Positions 16,532 through 26,730 are shown, counted from the first letter of the stretch. The stretch: 64,000 nucleotides of DNA from Sphingosinicella sp. CPCC 101087 (GCF_004151485.1 NZ_SBFF01000001.1:484547-548546); one strand, 5' to 3'. Numbers and translations are program-made. Notes: generated by a model from the sequence alone, not told the origin.

Positions 16532-18025
16532 CTACCGGTGCCAGGGCAGCCCGCGGAGCAATCGACGCCGCGCCATGGGCTCGAAATCCTGGCTCGCCGA
16601 TTCCGGGTCGGCAATCTCGCTTTTCGCGATCGCCTCGGCCGCGTCGCTGAAGTCGGGCGGCTCGAACGGGACGAGGGTGCGTCCGGGCCCGCGCAAGCGC
16701 TCCACCGCCGCGATCAGCGAGCCCGTCTCCTCGATGCATGCGGCGACCCGTTCAGGCTCGACTCCCAGGTGCTCGGCCATGAGCCCGCAACGCAGGCTCG
16801 AGATCATCGGCCGGACGCCGCTATTCCCTTTCAGGGCGGCATCGAGCACGACGTCGCATTCGCTGTCGAGACCCATCGAGCGATTGTTGAGGTTCGCCGA
16901 GCCGACGCGCAGCATGCGATCGTCGACGATCATGATCTTGGCATGCACGTAGATGTCCGCGCCGGCCTCGGTTACCGGCGAGTAGATCCTGAAGCGGCCG
17001 AGACGATCGGCCTTTCGGACGGCTTCCATCAAGGTGGCCCGCGCCGCCCCCATCACCGCCTCTTCCAGCCAGCCTTCGGCGCTCTTCGGATTGACGATGA
17101 CGAATTCCGGCGGGTCCGGCTCCGCAAGGCGCCGGGCGATCGCCTCCGCGACCAGGCGGGAAGCGAAATATTGCGACTCCATGTAGACGAAGCGGCGCGC
17201 CGCGCCGATCATGTCGGCGAAAAGGGCTTCGATCTCGCGCACCTCGCTGACTCCCTCGGTCTCGCCGCAGGTGCGGGCGATGGCGATGTCCACGTCGCGA
17301 AAATGCACTTCCAGCGGCCCGGGCCAGGGGTCCGACCCTCGCGGGGGCGGCGGCAACAGCTCGCCGCAGGCAAGCGCCCAACGGGTACGGCCCAGCACGC
17401 CCAGTGCCGCCGCCGCCGCGCCGTCCATCGCGATCGCCGCATCGTGCCAGGGCCCGTAGTGGCGACCGGTGGTCGGCCGCCGGCGGCCAGGCTCGTCATC
17501 GCGGTGGGCGCGGGTATCCCAGCGCGACCCGGTCATGTCGATCCCGCCCGAGCAGGCAAAGCTGTCGTCGATCACCATTATCTTGTGATGATGGCACCCT
17601 TGGAGCGGGTGGCTGCCATCGAGCCTGAAGCTGATGCGTGGCTTCAGCAGCCGCCATTCCGCGAGCCGCAGCATGGTCGTGCCTCGACCGAGAAAGCTGT
17701 AGATCTTGCCGTCCCAGGCGAGGATGTGAATGCGAAGGCCCGGCTTCCGGCGGCCGAGCCAGGACAATAAAGGTCCCAGGTAGACCGGCGCCTCGCCATC
17801 ACCCTCCTCTCCCTCGTCGACCAGCCGGATGCGAGTGTCGAAATCCCACCCGATGAGCAGGATCTGCGAACGGGCACGCAGCATCGCGGCGCGCGCGACG
17901 CGGAAATAATCCGCCGCGTCCACGATCAGTGCGGCTCGCCGCGCCTGCTCGATGCGCCAACAGTTGCGGCCGAGTTCCAGGAGGGAATCTTCGCCTTCGG
18001 TGGGCGCGGGTACGGTATCGGACAT
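16532..18025 (-). CDS. Phospholipase D/cardiolipin synthase-like protein
   Basis: A 497-residue protein with two HKD motifs: HHHKIMVIDDSFACSGGID (about 165-185) and HAKIMIVDDRMLRVGSANLNNRS (about 375). This is a phosphatidyltransferase/phospholipase D superfamily enzyme. No N-terminal membrane segments are seen, unlike classical cardiolipin synthase, so a ClsC-like or PLD role is plausible. The ATG at 18025 starts just before the conserved N-terminal helix; an upstream start is less likely. Confidence 0.88.
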   Translation of the reverse strand: MSDTVPAPTEGEDSLLELGRNCWRIEQARRAALIVDAADYFRVARAAMLRARSQILLIGWDFDTRIRLVDEGEEGDGEAPVYLGPLLSWLGRRKPGLRIHILAWDGKIYSFLGRGTTMLRLAEWRLLKPRISFRLDGSHPLQGCHHHKIMVIDDSFACSGGIDMTGSRWDTRAHRDDEPGRRRPTTGRHYGPWHDAAIAMDGAAAAALGVLGRTRWALACGELLPPPPRGSDPWPGPLEVHFRDVDIAIARTCGETEGVSEVREIEALFADMIGAARRFVYMESQYFASRLVAEAIARRLAEPDPPEFVIVNPKSAEGWLEEAVMGAARATLMEAVRKADRLGRFRIYSPVTEAGADIYVHAKIMIVDDRMLRVGSANLNNRSMGLDSECDVVLDAALKGNSGVRPMISSLRCGLMAEHLGVEPERVAACIEETGSLIAAVERLRGPGRTLVPFEPPDFSDAAEAIAKSEIADPESASQDFEPMARRRLLRGLPWHR

Positions 18026-18084
18026 GCGGCGAGAACGTGCGTAGGCCCACACAAGTTTCGTCGCCGAAAGGAACGGCCGGAGCC

Positions 18085-18729
18085 TCAGGCAGCTCGGGCC
18101 AGAAAGGCCGTTTCCCGATCGATCCACGACTTGAAGCTCGGACGGTCGAGAATCGACTCGACATAGCCGGAGAGCCTGGGGTGGCGGGCAGGGTCGAGAA
18201 TGACATTGAGATGGCGGAAGTTCGCGAAGGGGCTCGCCACCGACAGGTCGGCGAGGGTCAGCCGGTCCTCGACCAGGAAGCCGCTGTCCGGAATGACCCC
18301 TTCGAGATAATCGAGCAGCGGCGGCAGCTCTTCACACTCCGCTTTGGCCGCCGCCGCCTCGTCGCCCGGGATGCCGAGAAACTTCGGCGCCACCACGCGA
18401 TTGAAGAACATGGTGCGCCCGCAGGCGAACAGGATCGTGTCGGAAAATTCGTCGAACCAGACCGTCCGCGCCCGCGCCCGGGGCTCGACGGGGATCAACG
18501 CAGGTTCGGACCTGACTGCCTCGAGATAGAAGATGATCGCCGTCGAATCGGCGATCGCAAAGTCGCCATCCCGAAAGGCGGGCATCTTGCCGAACGGGCT
18601 CGCCTCCCTGAACCCAGGATCCTGGTTCCCGGGGCCGGTGGGCTTCAACTCCAGCGCGATTCCCTTTTCCGCAGCAAAAGCGAGCACCTTGCGGACGAAC
18701 GGGGACAGCGAAGAACCGTAGACGATCAT
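18085..18729 (-). CDS. Glutathione S-transferase family protein
   Basis: A 214-residue GST: thioredoxin-like domain MIVYGSSLSPFVRKVLAFAAEKG, NQDPGFREASPFGKMPAFRDGD and ADSTAIIFYLE, then the helical domain with VEDRLTLADLSVASPFAN. The start is decided by the RBS: GGAGG lies six bases before the ATG at 18729, whereas the ATG at 18753 has none. It is divergent from the ArsR-SRPBCC module. Confidence 0.9.
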   Translation of the reverse strand: MIVYGSSLSPFVRKVLAFAAEKGIALELKPTGPGNQDPGFREASPFGKMPAFRDGDFAIADSTAIIFYLEAVRSEPALIPVEPRARARTVWFDEFSDTILFACGRTMFFNRVVAPKFLGIPGDEAAAAKAECEELPPLLDYLEGVIPDSGFLVEDRLTLADLSVASPFANFRHLNVILDPARHPRLSGYVESILDRPSFKSWIDRETAFLARAA

Positions 18730-18805
18730 TGGAGCCTCCGGATTAGTTTTCATCTGCTACTGGTAACCTGCCGGCGTGGGAAGGTCACGCAGAATTATTT
18801 TTGTC

Positions 18806-18833
18806 TTGACTTAATTAAGCTTCCCCTTAAATC
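18806..18833 (+). promoter_or_regulatory. Promoter and palindromic operator of ArsR-SRPBCC module 1
   Basis: TTGACT (18806-18811) and TAAATC (18828-18833) form a candidate promoter. The perfect palindrome CTTAATTAAG (18810-18819) covers the -35 end. The predicted transcript starts at or next to the ATG at 18841, which lacks a GGAGG-type RBS, so the mRNA may be leaderless. The same layout recurs at 33218-33245. Confidence 0.6.
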
Positions 18834-18840
18834 TTAGGCC

Positions 18841-19155
18841 ATGGACCGCTTCACCGCCTTGGCCGATCCGCACCGCCGCAAGATGATCGAGCTGCTCGGC
18901 AATGGGCCGCTCGCCGCCGGCACCCTGGCGGGAGAGTTCGCCATGAGCGCCCCGGCGGTCTCGCAGCATCTCAAGGTGCTGCGCGAAGCAGGGCTGGTCC
19001 GGGTCGCCGTCGACGGACAGCGCCGGATCTACAGCCTCGACCCGGACGGGTTGGCCGAAGTGGACGCGTGGCTCCGCCAGGTGCGGGGTGTCTGGAAAGA
19101 CCGGCTCGACCGGCTCGAAGCAGCATTGGGTCAGGAAAAGGGAGACACGAGATGA
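18841..19155 (+). CDS. ArsR-family regulator, SRPBCC-linked
   Basis: A 104-residue ArsR/SmtB-fold repressor: DRFTALADPHRRKMIELL, the HTH MSAPAVSQHLKVLREAGLV and wing DGQRRIYSLDPDGLAEVDAWL. No metal-binding Cys motif (ELCV-type) is present, which places it with the SRPBCC-linked regulators (SdpR-like), not with metal sensors. The stop overlaps the next start by ATGA. Confidence 0.92.
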   Translation: MDRFTALADPHRRKMIELLGNGPLAAGTLAGEFAMSAPAVSQHLKVLREAGLVRVAVDGQRRIYSLDPDGLAEVDAWLRQVRGVWKDRLDRLEAALGQEKGDTR

Positions 19156-19697
19156 GCGAATATGGAATCGTCACCGAGGCCGGAGCGGTCCGGTTCGAAC
19201 GGCTGCTCCCGGCGCCGATCGATCGGGTTTGGGAATATCTCGCCGACCCTGCGCTACGCGCCGAATGGTTCGCGGGCGGCGACATCGAGCTGAAGTCGGG
19301 CGGAAGCCTCACCCTCGTCTTCCGCAACTCCGAGCTCGGACCGCCGGGCGAGGAGGTGCCGGAGAAGTTCCGTCAATATGAGGGTATGGAATCGAAGGGC
19401 GAGGTGATCCGCGCCGAGCCGCCCCGCTTGCTCGTCTTCCTCTGGTTCGAGGAATCCGGTCCGCCCACCGAGGTTCGCTGGGAACTCGAGCCGCGCGGGG
19501 ACGCGACGCTCATGACCCTCACCCACAGCCGGCTTCCGAACCGCGCGATGATGGTCGACGTCTCGGGCGGATGGCACCTCCATCTCGACGTGCTCGAGCA
19601 GGTGCTGGCGGGGCGCGAACGTGCGCCCTTCTGGTCACGCAACGAGGCTCTGGCCCGCGATTACGACGCGCGCATTCCCGCCGAAGCGCAGGCCTGA
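19152..19697 (+). CDS. SRPBCC (AHSA1-like) domain protein
   Basis: A 181-residue START/Bet v1-like fold protein: RFERLLPAPIDRVWEYLADPALRAEWFAGG, SLTLVFRNSE, VIRAEPPRLLVFLW, DATLMTLTHS and SGGWHLHLDVLEQVL. These are small cytosolic proteins with a hydrophobic pocket. It is translationally coupled to its ArsR regulator, which suggests a ligand-sensing or detoxification module. Confidence 0.88.
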   Translation: MSEYGIVTEAGAVRFERLLPAPIDRVWEYLADPALRAEWFAGGDIELKSGGSLTLVFRNSELGPPGEEVPEKFRQYEGMESKGEVIRAEPPRLLVFLWFEESGPPTEVRWELEPRGDATLMTLTHSRLPNRAMMVDVSGGWHLHLDVLEQVLAGRERAPFWSRNEALARDYDARIPAEAQA

Positions 19698-19716
19698 ACC
19701 CGGTCTGCGGCGGTTC

Positions 19717-21072
19717 TCATGCTGCCGCCACCGCCAAGCCGGCCGGCGTCACCGCCGGCCGGCGGAGCGGCGGACGCTCCAGATACGTGAGCCAGCGCCA
19801 CAGCCATTCGACCGGACCGAAGCGGAAGTATCTGAGCCATAGCGGACTGAGGACGAGCTGCAGCGCCCAGATCGCGAAGACGACGCCGTAGAGCTCGTGC
19901 CGCTCGAGCTGACCGAACCAGCCTAGGCCGACGAACAGGATCGCGCAGATCACCGAATGCGAGAGATAGTTGGTCACCGCCATCCGGCCGACGGCCGCAA
20001 GCGCACGCCGCAGCCAGGGAAGCCAGCCCGACCGGACGAACAGGAGCAAGGCGCCGAGGTGGCCGATCGTCATCGCCAACCGGCCGAGATCGTAGCTGAT
20101 ATTGGCCTGGGCGAAAGCGACGGCGCTGAACCGGTGATCGATGATCCACCGCGTCTCGAAATAGTTCACGACCAAGCCGACGCCATAGCCGGCCACCACC
20201 ATGAATAAATAAAGACGGGTGGGCCGTTCGAGCGTGAGGACGCCGAGCCGGAACAGCGCCATGCCGATCAGCATCATTCCGAATATGTCGAAGAAATATC
20301 GATAGAGACCCCAGGTCTGCCAGTAGACGTTGATCTGCGCGACCTCGCCGAAGGCGCGGGCATAGCCGCCGGTGCGCGCCTGGACCGCCTCGGCAATCCG
20401 CTCCGGCGACGACTCGAACTCCGACCTCGCTTGGTCCCAGGCCGTGATCGCATATTCCTGCTCCGCCGAGAGCGTGTCGCCTGCGTCCCGAGATGCCTCG
20501 GCCGCGACGAAGTCCGAATGCTTGTCGAGGAGCTGCCAGCTGTCATGCGCCGTCCACAATGTGCCGAGCAGCAGCGCGCCGACGCCGAGCGCCAGCAGCG
20601 CCCCGGGCGCCAGCTTGCGGAAGGCGAAGACGAACAGGGCGATGACGCCATAGGCGTAGAGAATGTCGCCGTACCACAGGAAGACGAAGGCGTTCACGAA
20701 GCCGAAGGCGATCAGCCACAGGTTGCGCCGGAAATAGATATCGGCGGCGTCGACACGGCCCGCCGCCTCCAGCCGCGAGGTGAGCAGGATCGCGCTCGCC
20801 CCGAACAGAAGCGAGAACAGGCCTCGCTGGGTCCCCTCGAAACCCATCTGCGTGATGATCCAGGCCCACAGGTTCGCGCCCTGGGCGCCGCCGGAATTCG
20901 CGGGATTGAAGGCATCGGCGAGCCCGAACCCGGTGATGTTCACGAGCAGGATACCGAACAAGGCGACGCCCCGGACGACGTCGAGCGCCTCGATACGTCG
21001 CGTGGTCGGGCCTGGCCGTTCCGGCGCAGGCGGCTCGACGAACTTGTCCCCCCTCGGCGCGAGCGTCGCCAT
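19717..21072 (-). CDS. DUF418 domain-containing membrane protein
   Basis: A 451-residue protein with a polar N-terminus, RIEALDVVRGVALFGILLVNITGF at the first transmembrane segment, and a C-terminal DUF418 block (SGWLPWLRRALAAVGRMAVTNYLSHSVIC). About eight to ten membrane segments. The YeiB-like family resembles acyltransferase-3 proteins; its activity is unproved. Its gene is convergent with the SRPBCC gene. Confidence 0.85.
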   Translation of the reverse strand: MATLAPRGDKFVEPPAPERPGPTTRRIEALDVVRGVALFGILLVNITGFGLADAFNPANSGGAQGANLWAWIITQMGFEGTQRGLFSLLFGASAILLTSRLEAAGRVDAADIYFRRNLWLIAFGFVNAFVFLWYGDILYAYGVIALFVFAFRKLAPGALLALGVGALLLGTLWTAHDSWQLLDKHSDFVAAEASRDAGDTLSAEQEYAITAWDQARSEFESSPERIAEAVQARTGGYARAFGEVAQINVYWQTWGLYRYFFDIFGMMLIGMALFRLGVLTLERPTRLYLFMVVAGYGVGLVVNYFETRWIIDHRFSAVAFAQANISYDLGRLAMTIGHLGALLLFVRSGWLPWLRRALAAVGRMAVTNYLSHSVICAILFVGLGWFGQLERHELYGVVFAIWALQLVLSPLWLRYFRFGPVEWLWRWLTYLERPPLRRPAVTPAGLAVAAA

Positions 21073-21153
21073 TTCTACCCTCCCCGGCCCGAGGGGCCCG
21101 ATCTGCTCCCCTTTCTTGTCGCGCCGAACGTCGGCCGGCGCAAGCGACCAGCT

Positions 21154-21639
21154 TCACCCCGAAAGGATCTGCTCCAAGGTGACCGGGCGCCACGATCGAC
21201 AGTCGACGCCGACGTCGAATTGGCGGGGCAGCGGTTTCAGGCGGCCATGGCTATGACCGTGGAGGTCGATCGCGCCGCGCGCCTGACCGTTCCAGCTTCG
21301 GAAGGGGTAGTGGCAAAGGACGAGGCGGCGCCCTTCCTGCTCGAATTCGGCATAATCCTGCACGCTCGCCCAGCCCGCGGCCGCGCGTGTCGCCGGCGGA
21401 TCGTTGTTGCCGGCGACGAGATGCTTGCGCCCCTTCAGGCGCGCCAGCAGGCCTTCCACAGCCTCGCCTTTGCGGGCAAAATCGCCCAGGTGCCATAGCT
21501 CGTCTTCCTGGCCGACCACGGTATTCCATTCCCGGATAAGCATCGCGTCCATCTCCGCCACCGAGGCGAACGGGCGCTTGTGGATGTTGATCGTCCGATG
21601 GTCGCCGAAATGCGTGTCGCTCGTGAAGAAGACCTTCAT
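21154..21639 (-). CDS. Metallophosphoesterase
   Basis: A 161-residue calcineurin-like phosphoesterase with the full metal motif set: FTSDTHFGDH, WHLGDFA, VAGNNDPP, LCHYP and HGHSHG. The length fits the short YfcE-like or prophage-type group. An in-frame ATG at 21657 would add MGVGLA and cannot be excluded. It is 20-40 bases downstream of the disrupted secreted gene and probably in the same transcript. The substrate is unknown. Confidence 0.88.
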   Translation of the reverse strand: MKVFFTSDTHFGDHRTINIHKRPFASVAEMDAMLIREWNTVVGQEDELWHLGDFARKGEAVEGLLARLKGRKHLVAGNNDPPATRAAAGWASVQDYAEFEQEGRRLVLCHYPFRSWNGQARGAIDLHGHSHGRLKPLPRQFDVGVDCRSWRPVTLEQILSG

Positions 21640-21679
21640 GGCCAGACCAACGCCCATTCGTCCGCCCGGATGCGCGGTT

Positions 21680-22022
21680 TCAGAAGGGGACGCGGACGTG
21701 CAGAAGGATTCTCCGATCGAGCCAGCCGTCGAGCCGCTGCTGTTGGGTAGCTTCGATCTCGCCTTCGGTGCCGCCGCCGAGCCCGAACCGAAGAAGCTCG
21801 TCCGGCTCGACCTCCAGATCTGGAGGAATACGAATGGCCGGCATCCGGAAGCGGCTGCCATCCGCGTTGCCGCAAACGACGATCTCGTTGCCATCCGGCT
21901 CCGGACAGGGCCGAATGACGCGCAACGGCGGTAGCACCCATTCCTCGCCGGCGCCCCTTCGGTTCGGGCAGTGGCGCCTGGGCGGCTGCGCCGGCCGGCG
22001 CCGCCATCAGCATGGCCACCAT
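21680..22022 (-). pseudogene. Frame-disrupted small secreted protein gene
   Basis: A strong RBS (GGAGG, complement of 22030-22034) precedes the ATG at 22022, which opens a signal peptide (MVAMLMAAPAGAAAQAPLPE). After about 25 codons the plausible coding moves to the +1 frame: GAGEEWVLPPLRVIRPCPEP, then DGNEIVVCGNADGSRFRMPA, and a stop at 21680. The RPCPEP...EIVVCG pattern is known from small sphingomonad periplasmic proteins. One extra base near the GGGG run at about 21957-21962 would explain it; either a true frameshift or a sequencing error. Confidence 0.6.
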
Positions 22023-22188
22023 AGCTGCACCTCCGGCTCGCGTGAGTCACGGTCTAGCAGCAACGGGGGCGGCGAGCCACGCAAGTCAGCGAACAGCCGA
22101 GGAAGGTCTTCATCGGCAGCCTTCCGCTTTAGATCCTTGCCAGATAGGATGTATATGGTCAGACTGATTGAACCACGGGGGTTAGACC

Positions 22189-22752
22189 ATGATCACTCGC
22201 ATCCGTGAGGTCCGCCGCGCCCGCAATCTGACGCTGCAGGACGTTGCGGACCGATGCGTTCCGCCGACGACTCCGCAGACGATCGGCCGGCTGGAAACGG
22301 GTACGCGAACCGTCTCGGTCGGCTGGCTCAACCGGATCGCAGGCGCCCTGGGAGTCGAGGCCGCCGATCTTGTGCGTCTTCCCGACGGCGAGGAACTTCC
22401 GGTCGCAGCGATCCTCGACCATGACGGCGCGCACGCACCCCGCCACGACAGCGCGGCCGTTCCGCCGCGACCTGAGCCCGGTCTGGTCGCGCTCACCGTC
22501 ATGGCCGGGGTTGGCGACTATCGCAGCGGCGACGAGCTTTGGTTGAAGCGGATCGAGCCTGCGGCCTTTGGCGGGGCTCTCAACCGCGACGTTCTGGCGC
22601 CGCGACCAAGCGGACGGTTCATCTTCGGAAGGCTGATCGGCCGAGAGGCAGGCAAGCTGCATATCGTCCCCCTCGGTGCAGGGCAGCGCCAGACGGTGGT
22701 GCCCGATCCGCTTTGGATGGCGGTGGCGGTGCGGCTGATCCGGCCTCTCTGA
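22189..22752 (+). CDS. XRE-family helix-turn-helix regulator
   Basis: A 187-residue protein with an N-terminal Cro/CI-type HTH (MITRIREVRRARNLTLQDVADR, TIGRLETGTRTVSVGWLNRIAGAL) and a C-terminal all-beta region (GLVALTVMAGVGDYRSGDELWLKRI, GRFIFGRLIG, KLHIVPLGAG) that resembles the LexA/S24 beta fold but without an obvious Ser-Lys dyad. It therefore looks non-cleaving. Its targets are unknown. Confidence 0.8.
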   Translation: MITRIREVRRARNLTLQDVADRCVPPTTPQTIGRLETGTRTVSVGWLNRIAGALGVEAADLVRLPDGEELPVAAILDHDGAHAPRHDSAAVPPRPEPGLVALTVMAGVGDYRSGDELWLKRIEPAAFGGALNRDVLAPRPSGRFIFGRLIGREAGKLHIVPLGAGQRQTVVPDPLWMAVAVRLIRPL

Positions 22753-22827
22753 AGATCAGGACGCAGCCGTTGCAACCCCGTTCGGACTTTCCATGGAGAA
22801 GGAAGGGCCGAAGGGCGTTGGGGCGGC

Positions 22828-22932
22828 ATGTTCCTGTTCTTCTCCAATCGTCTCGGCTGTCTCGGCTCGGTCGCGATCACGGCCGTGGGGACGTTGCTCC
22901 TGCTCGTTCTGCTCGGCTGGATTCAGCTCTAG
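22828..22932 (+). CDS. 34-residue single-pass membrane protein
   Basis: The sequence begins MFLFFSNRLGCLGSV and continues into a hydrophobic segment (about 14-31, ending LLLLVLLGW) before IQL and a TAG stop. It is a short membrane-inserted peptide; I recall similar small proteins in sphingomonad genomes but cannot name a family. GGGCGG upstream is a moderate RBS. It lies 70 bases before the tRNA. Confidence 0.5.
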   Translation: MFLFFSNRLGCLGSVAITAVGTLLLLVLLGWIQL

Positions 22933-23002
22933 CGCCCGACGCCCCGGCCGCCGGACTTGCTCCTTCGGCACGAAGCTGGCAGGGGGCAGGCATCGCCTGG
23001 TC

Positions 23003-23078
23003 GGGCGCTTAGCTCAGTTGGTAGAGCATCTCGCTTACACCGAGAGGGTCGGCGGTTCGAGCCCGTCAGCGCCCACCA
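23003..23078 (+). tRNA. tRNA-Val (TAC)
   Basis: A 76-nt cloverleaf. The acceptor arm GGGCGCT pairs with AGCGCCC, the D-arm has AGCTCAGTTGGTAGAGC, the anticodon stem is CTCG/CGAG with loop CTTACAC (anticodon TAC), and the T-arm has GGTTCGAGCCC with small wobble pairing. The 3' CCA is encoded. Confidence 0.96.
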
Positions 23079-23092
23079 GAATCGACCCGCGA

Positions 23093-23971
23093 TCAGGCGA
23101 AGGTTTGGGCGATATCCTCTTCATGAACGCCCAGGTCCCGAACGACCGTTGACGTGGCGCCGGCATAAAGGGCAATGCCGAGAGCCCCGAGCAGGCCGCC
23201 CAGTAGCCAGCTCAACAGAGTCATCGCGCTGAACTCGCCGAAGCGGTCCGCGGCGATCGCCTGCATGGCTTCCGGATCGAAGTCGGCCTGCATGAACGAG
23301 TCGAGCAAGGGTGCCGCCGTCACGGCGGCGGTTACGCCCCACAGCATGAGCAAGAAGAGCAAGATGACGAGATAGCTGCCGAAGAGCGTCCAAAAACGTC
23401 CCCGGGTCAATGTCCACGATTCGACGACGACGATCCTGCGGCGCAGGAAAGTGAGCGCGAAGACGAGCGAGAGCCGCACCTGAAGCCAGATGACCGACGC
23501 CAGCACGGCGATGATGGCGACGATGATGAAGAGGACCGAGCCAGCGAGGTTCATGCCCGCGCCGACCCCGACGAACATCAGGCCGATGGCGAAGGCCACG
23601 ATGACGAAGCCGGCATAGAAGGCGACCGCCAGAAGCAGCGACAGCCCCATGGTGCGAATCTCGTCCGCTCCGAGGCGAAGCCCGACCAGGCTTGGCTCCT
23701 CGGGCCGCAGCATCGCCCTGAACGCCGCAGTCATCAGAACGGCCACCACCAGGAACATGGCGAGCCAGACAAGGAGTACCGAACCGAAATAGCGCGTGAG
23801 GTCGAACGGCGCCGTCCCTTCTCCATTGAGCGGAGTCAGCATGGCCGGCTGGACGAAGAACCAGCTGGCGATGCCCGGAAGCGCGTAGATCAGCGCCCAG
23901 GCCCCAACCGCAAGCGGAAATCGCGTCGGGAGCGCAAAGGCTCCGCTGATGATCGAACCCAGGTTCAGCAT
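23093..23971 (-). CDS. Multi-pass membrane protein, function unknown
   Basis: 292 residues with about six hydrophobic segments; begins MLNLGSIISGAFALPTRFPLAVG. The central SLVFALTFLRRRIVVVESWTLTRGRFWTLFGSYLVI resembles the membrane domain found in glycerophosphodiesterase-linked (GDPD-like) proteins, but no catalytic domain is present. GGAGGGGGG six bases before the ATG at 23971 fixes the start; the longer frame has a poor N-terminus. It is convergent with tRNA-Val, 14 bases away. Confidence 0.65.
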   Translation of the reverse strand: MLNLGSIISGAFALPTRFPLAVGAWALIYALPGIASWFFVQPAMLTPLNGEGTAPFDLTRYFGSVLLVWLAMFLVVAVLMTAAFRAMLRPEEPSLVGLRLGADEIRTMGLSLLLAVAFYAGFVIVAFAIGLMFVGVGAGMNLAGSVLFIIVAIIAVLASVIWLQVRLSLVFALTFLRRRIVVVESWTLTRGRFWTLFGSYLVILLFLLMLWGVTAAVTAAPLLDSFMQADFDPEAMQAIAADRFGEFSAMTLLSWLLGGLLGALGIALYAGATSTVVRDLGVHEEDIAQTFA

Positions 23972-24094
23972 CCCGTTTCCCCCCTCCGCTCCGCGGCTGG
24001 AGCGGATAATCCCTCGATGCGAACGCGACCGGCCGCACGAAAGGACGATCCCGGCGCGATTCTTCACGCATCGCGAACGGGCCGGTCCTCCGGA

Positions 24095-25507
<1,413 letters not shown>

Positions 25508-25601
25508 GGATATCGTCCCCCTTCGGCGCGGCGAAAAGCCGACCGCCTTCCTCTCCGGATCGAATGCGAGCGGGCAACAGCGCGCCGCCGGCAGCCCTCA
25601 C

Positions 25602-25883
25602 CTACCGTTCCTTCTTCTTGTACATGGCGAGCATGCGCGCGGTGACGGCGAAGCCGCCGAAGATGTTCACACTGGCCAACACGACGGCCGCGAGGCCGAG
25701 CCATTTGGCCGCGGGCACGGCCGCGGCCAGCGCCGCTATCAGGGCGCCGACCACGATCACCGAAGAGATGGCATTGGTCACCGACATGAGCGGCGTGTGG
25801 AGCGCCGGCGTGACCGACCAGACCACATAATAGCCGACGAAGCAGGACAGGACGAAAATCGACAATATGCTGATGAAGTCCAA
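25602..25883 (-). CDS. pntAB: NAD(P) transhydrogenase subunit alpha, part 2
   Basis: A 93-residue membrane part of a split alpha subunit: three hydrophobic helices with VGYYVVWSVTPALHTPLMSVTNAISS and ASVNIFGGFAVTARMLAMYKKK. The start is TTG at 25883, following GGGGAGAG at a good distance; no ATG or GTG is available near the conserved N-terminus (DFISILSIFVLS). It lies between the lipoprotein gene and pntB. Confidence 0.93.
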   Translation of the reverse strand: MDFISILSIFVLSCFVGYYVVWSVTPALHTPLMSVTNAISSVIVVGALIAALAAAVPAAKWLGLAAVVLASVNIFGGFAVTARMLAMYKKKER

Positions 25884-25896
25884 CGTCTCTCTCCCC

Positions 25897-26292
25897 TCAG
25901 GCCAGCCCGAGCCGCATCTCCAGCAAGTGAAGCAGCCGGGCATATTCTTCTCGCCAGCGCAAGGTCGGCACCGGCGGACAGGCCGTGCGCCGGCTCGCCA
26001 CCGCGGCGGCCTCGGCTGCCTCGACGGCCTCGGCCCCGTGCCGCGCGACAAGGGCGGCGGCGACCGCCTGCTCGCGCGCCGCGAAATCCTCCTGCCAATA
26101 GTCCTCGACCGTCACCGGGCTGAATCCGCCGCACAGCGACGATTCGGTCCGCGCAACGCCGCCGAAAAGGGTCATGGCCGAATAGACGGACAGGTCGGGC
26201 GCACGGCTCCAGCCGGTGCCGGGTGCCGGGGTCGAAGGCGCGCAGGCACCGAGCAAAGCTACGCCGGCAATGGCAAGCAGGATGAACCTCAC
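25897..26292 (-). CDS. Putative lipoprotein inside the pnt cluster
   Basis: 131 residues. The signal peptide ends in the lipobox LLGAC (Cys17), predicting a lipid-anchored envelope protein. The mature part has YSAMTLFGGVARTESSLCGG, EDYWQEDFAAREQAV and a helical C-terminus; no family recognised. It sits 13 bases upstream of the TTG start of pntA part 2 and overlaps the upstream lipoprotein gene by ATGA (26289-26292). Confidence 0.7.
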   Translation of the reverse strand: MRFILLAIAGVALLGACAPSTPAPGTGWSRAPDLSVYSAMTLFGGVARTESSLCGGFSPVTVEDYWQEDFAAREQAVAAALVARHGAEAVEAAEAAAVASRRTACPPVPTLRWREEYARLLHLLEMRLGLA

Positions 26293-26708
26293 GGCGTCTT
26301 CTCCGACTGCGGCGGGTATTCGGCGATCCGACCGGCAAGCCTGTCGAGCGAGCCGGAAAATTCCGCCAGCGCGTCGGCATAGGCCGCTTCGCTCGGTTTG
26401 CAGGGCTCGCGTCTCGCGTAGCGGGCGACGCCGGCCCAGTCATTCTCGCCAAGCCAGACGGCCTGCGCCGCCTCCTTGCGGGCGGCGAGCTGCTTCAGCT
26501 CCTCCAACCGCTCCACCTGATAGAGCGTCTCGGGGCGGCGAGAGCCGCCGCTGCAGGTCGCCAGATGATCGCGCGCCGCAAGGCTTCGGAAGGTTGCCCG
26601 GCGCACCGGCTCGTCACGCGAAGTCGACGACTCCGGCGATGATCCGCAGCCCGGCGCCAGCAGCACCGCCGCCGAGACCATGCCCGCCGTGGCCGTGGCG
26701 GCCCTCAT
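26289..26708 (-). CDS. Putative lipoprotein inside the pnt cluster
   Basis: 139 residues with a signal peptide ending LLAPGC (lipobox-like). The mature part contains CSGGSRRPETLYQVERLEELKQLAARKEAAQAVWLGENDWAGV, mostly helical and charged, and a Cys (REPCKPSE). No family recognised. It overlaps the next gene by four bases and follows pntA part 1 by 22 bases, so all appear to be one transcript. Confidence 0.65.
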   Translation of the reverse strand: MRAATATAGMVSAAVLLAPGCGSSPESSTSRDEPVRRATFRSLAARDHLATCSGGSRRPETLYQVERLEELKQLAARKEAAQAVWLGENDWAGVARYARREPCKPSEAAYADALAEFSGSLDRLAGRIAEYPPQSEKTP

Positions 26709-26730
26709 CGACTCCGGCCGCCCTCGCAGA

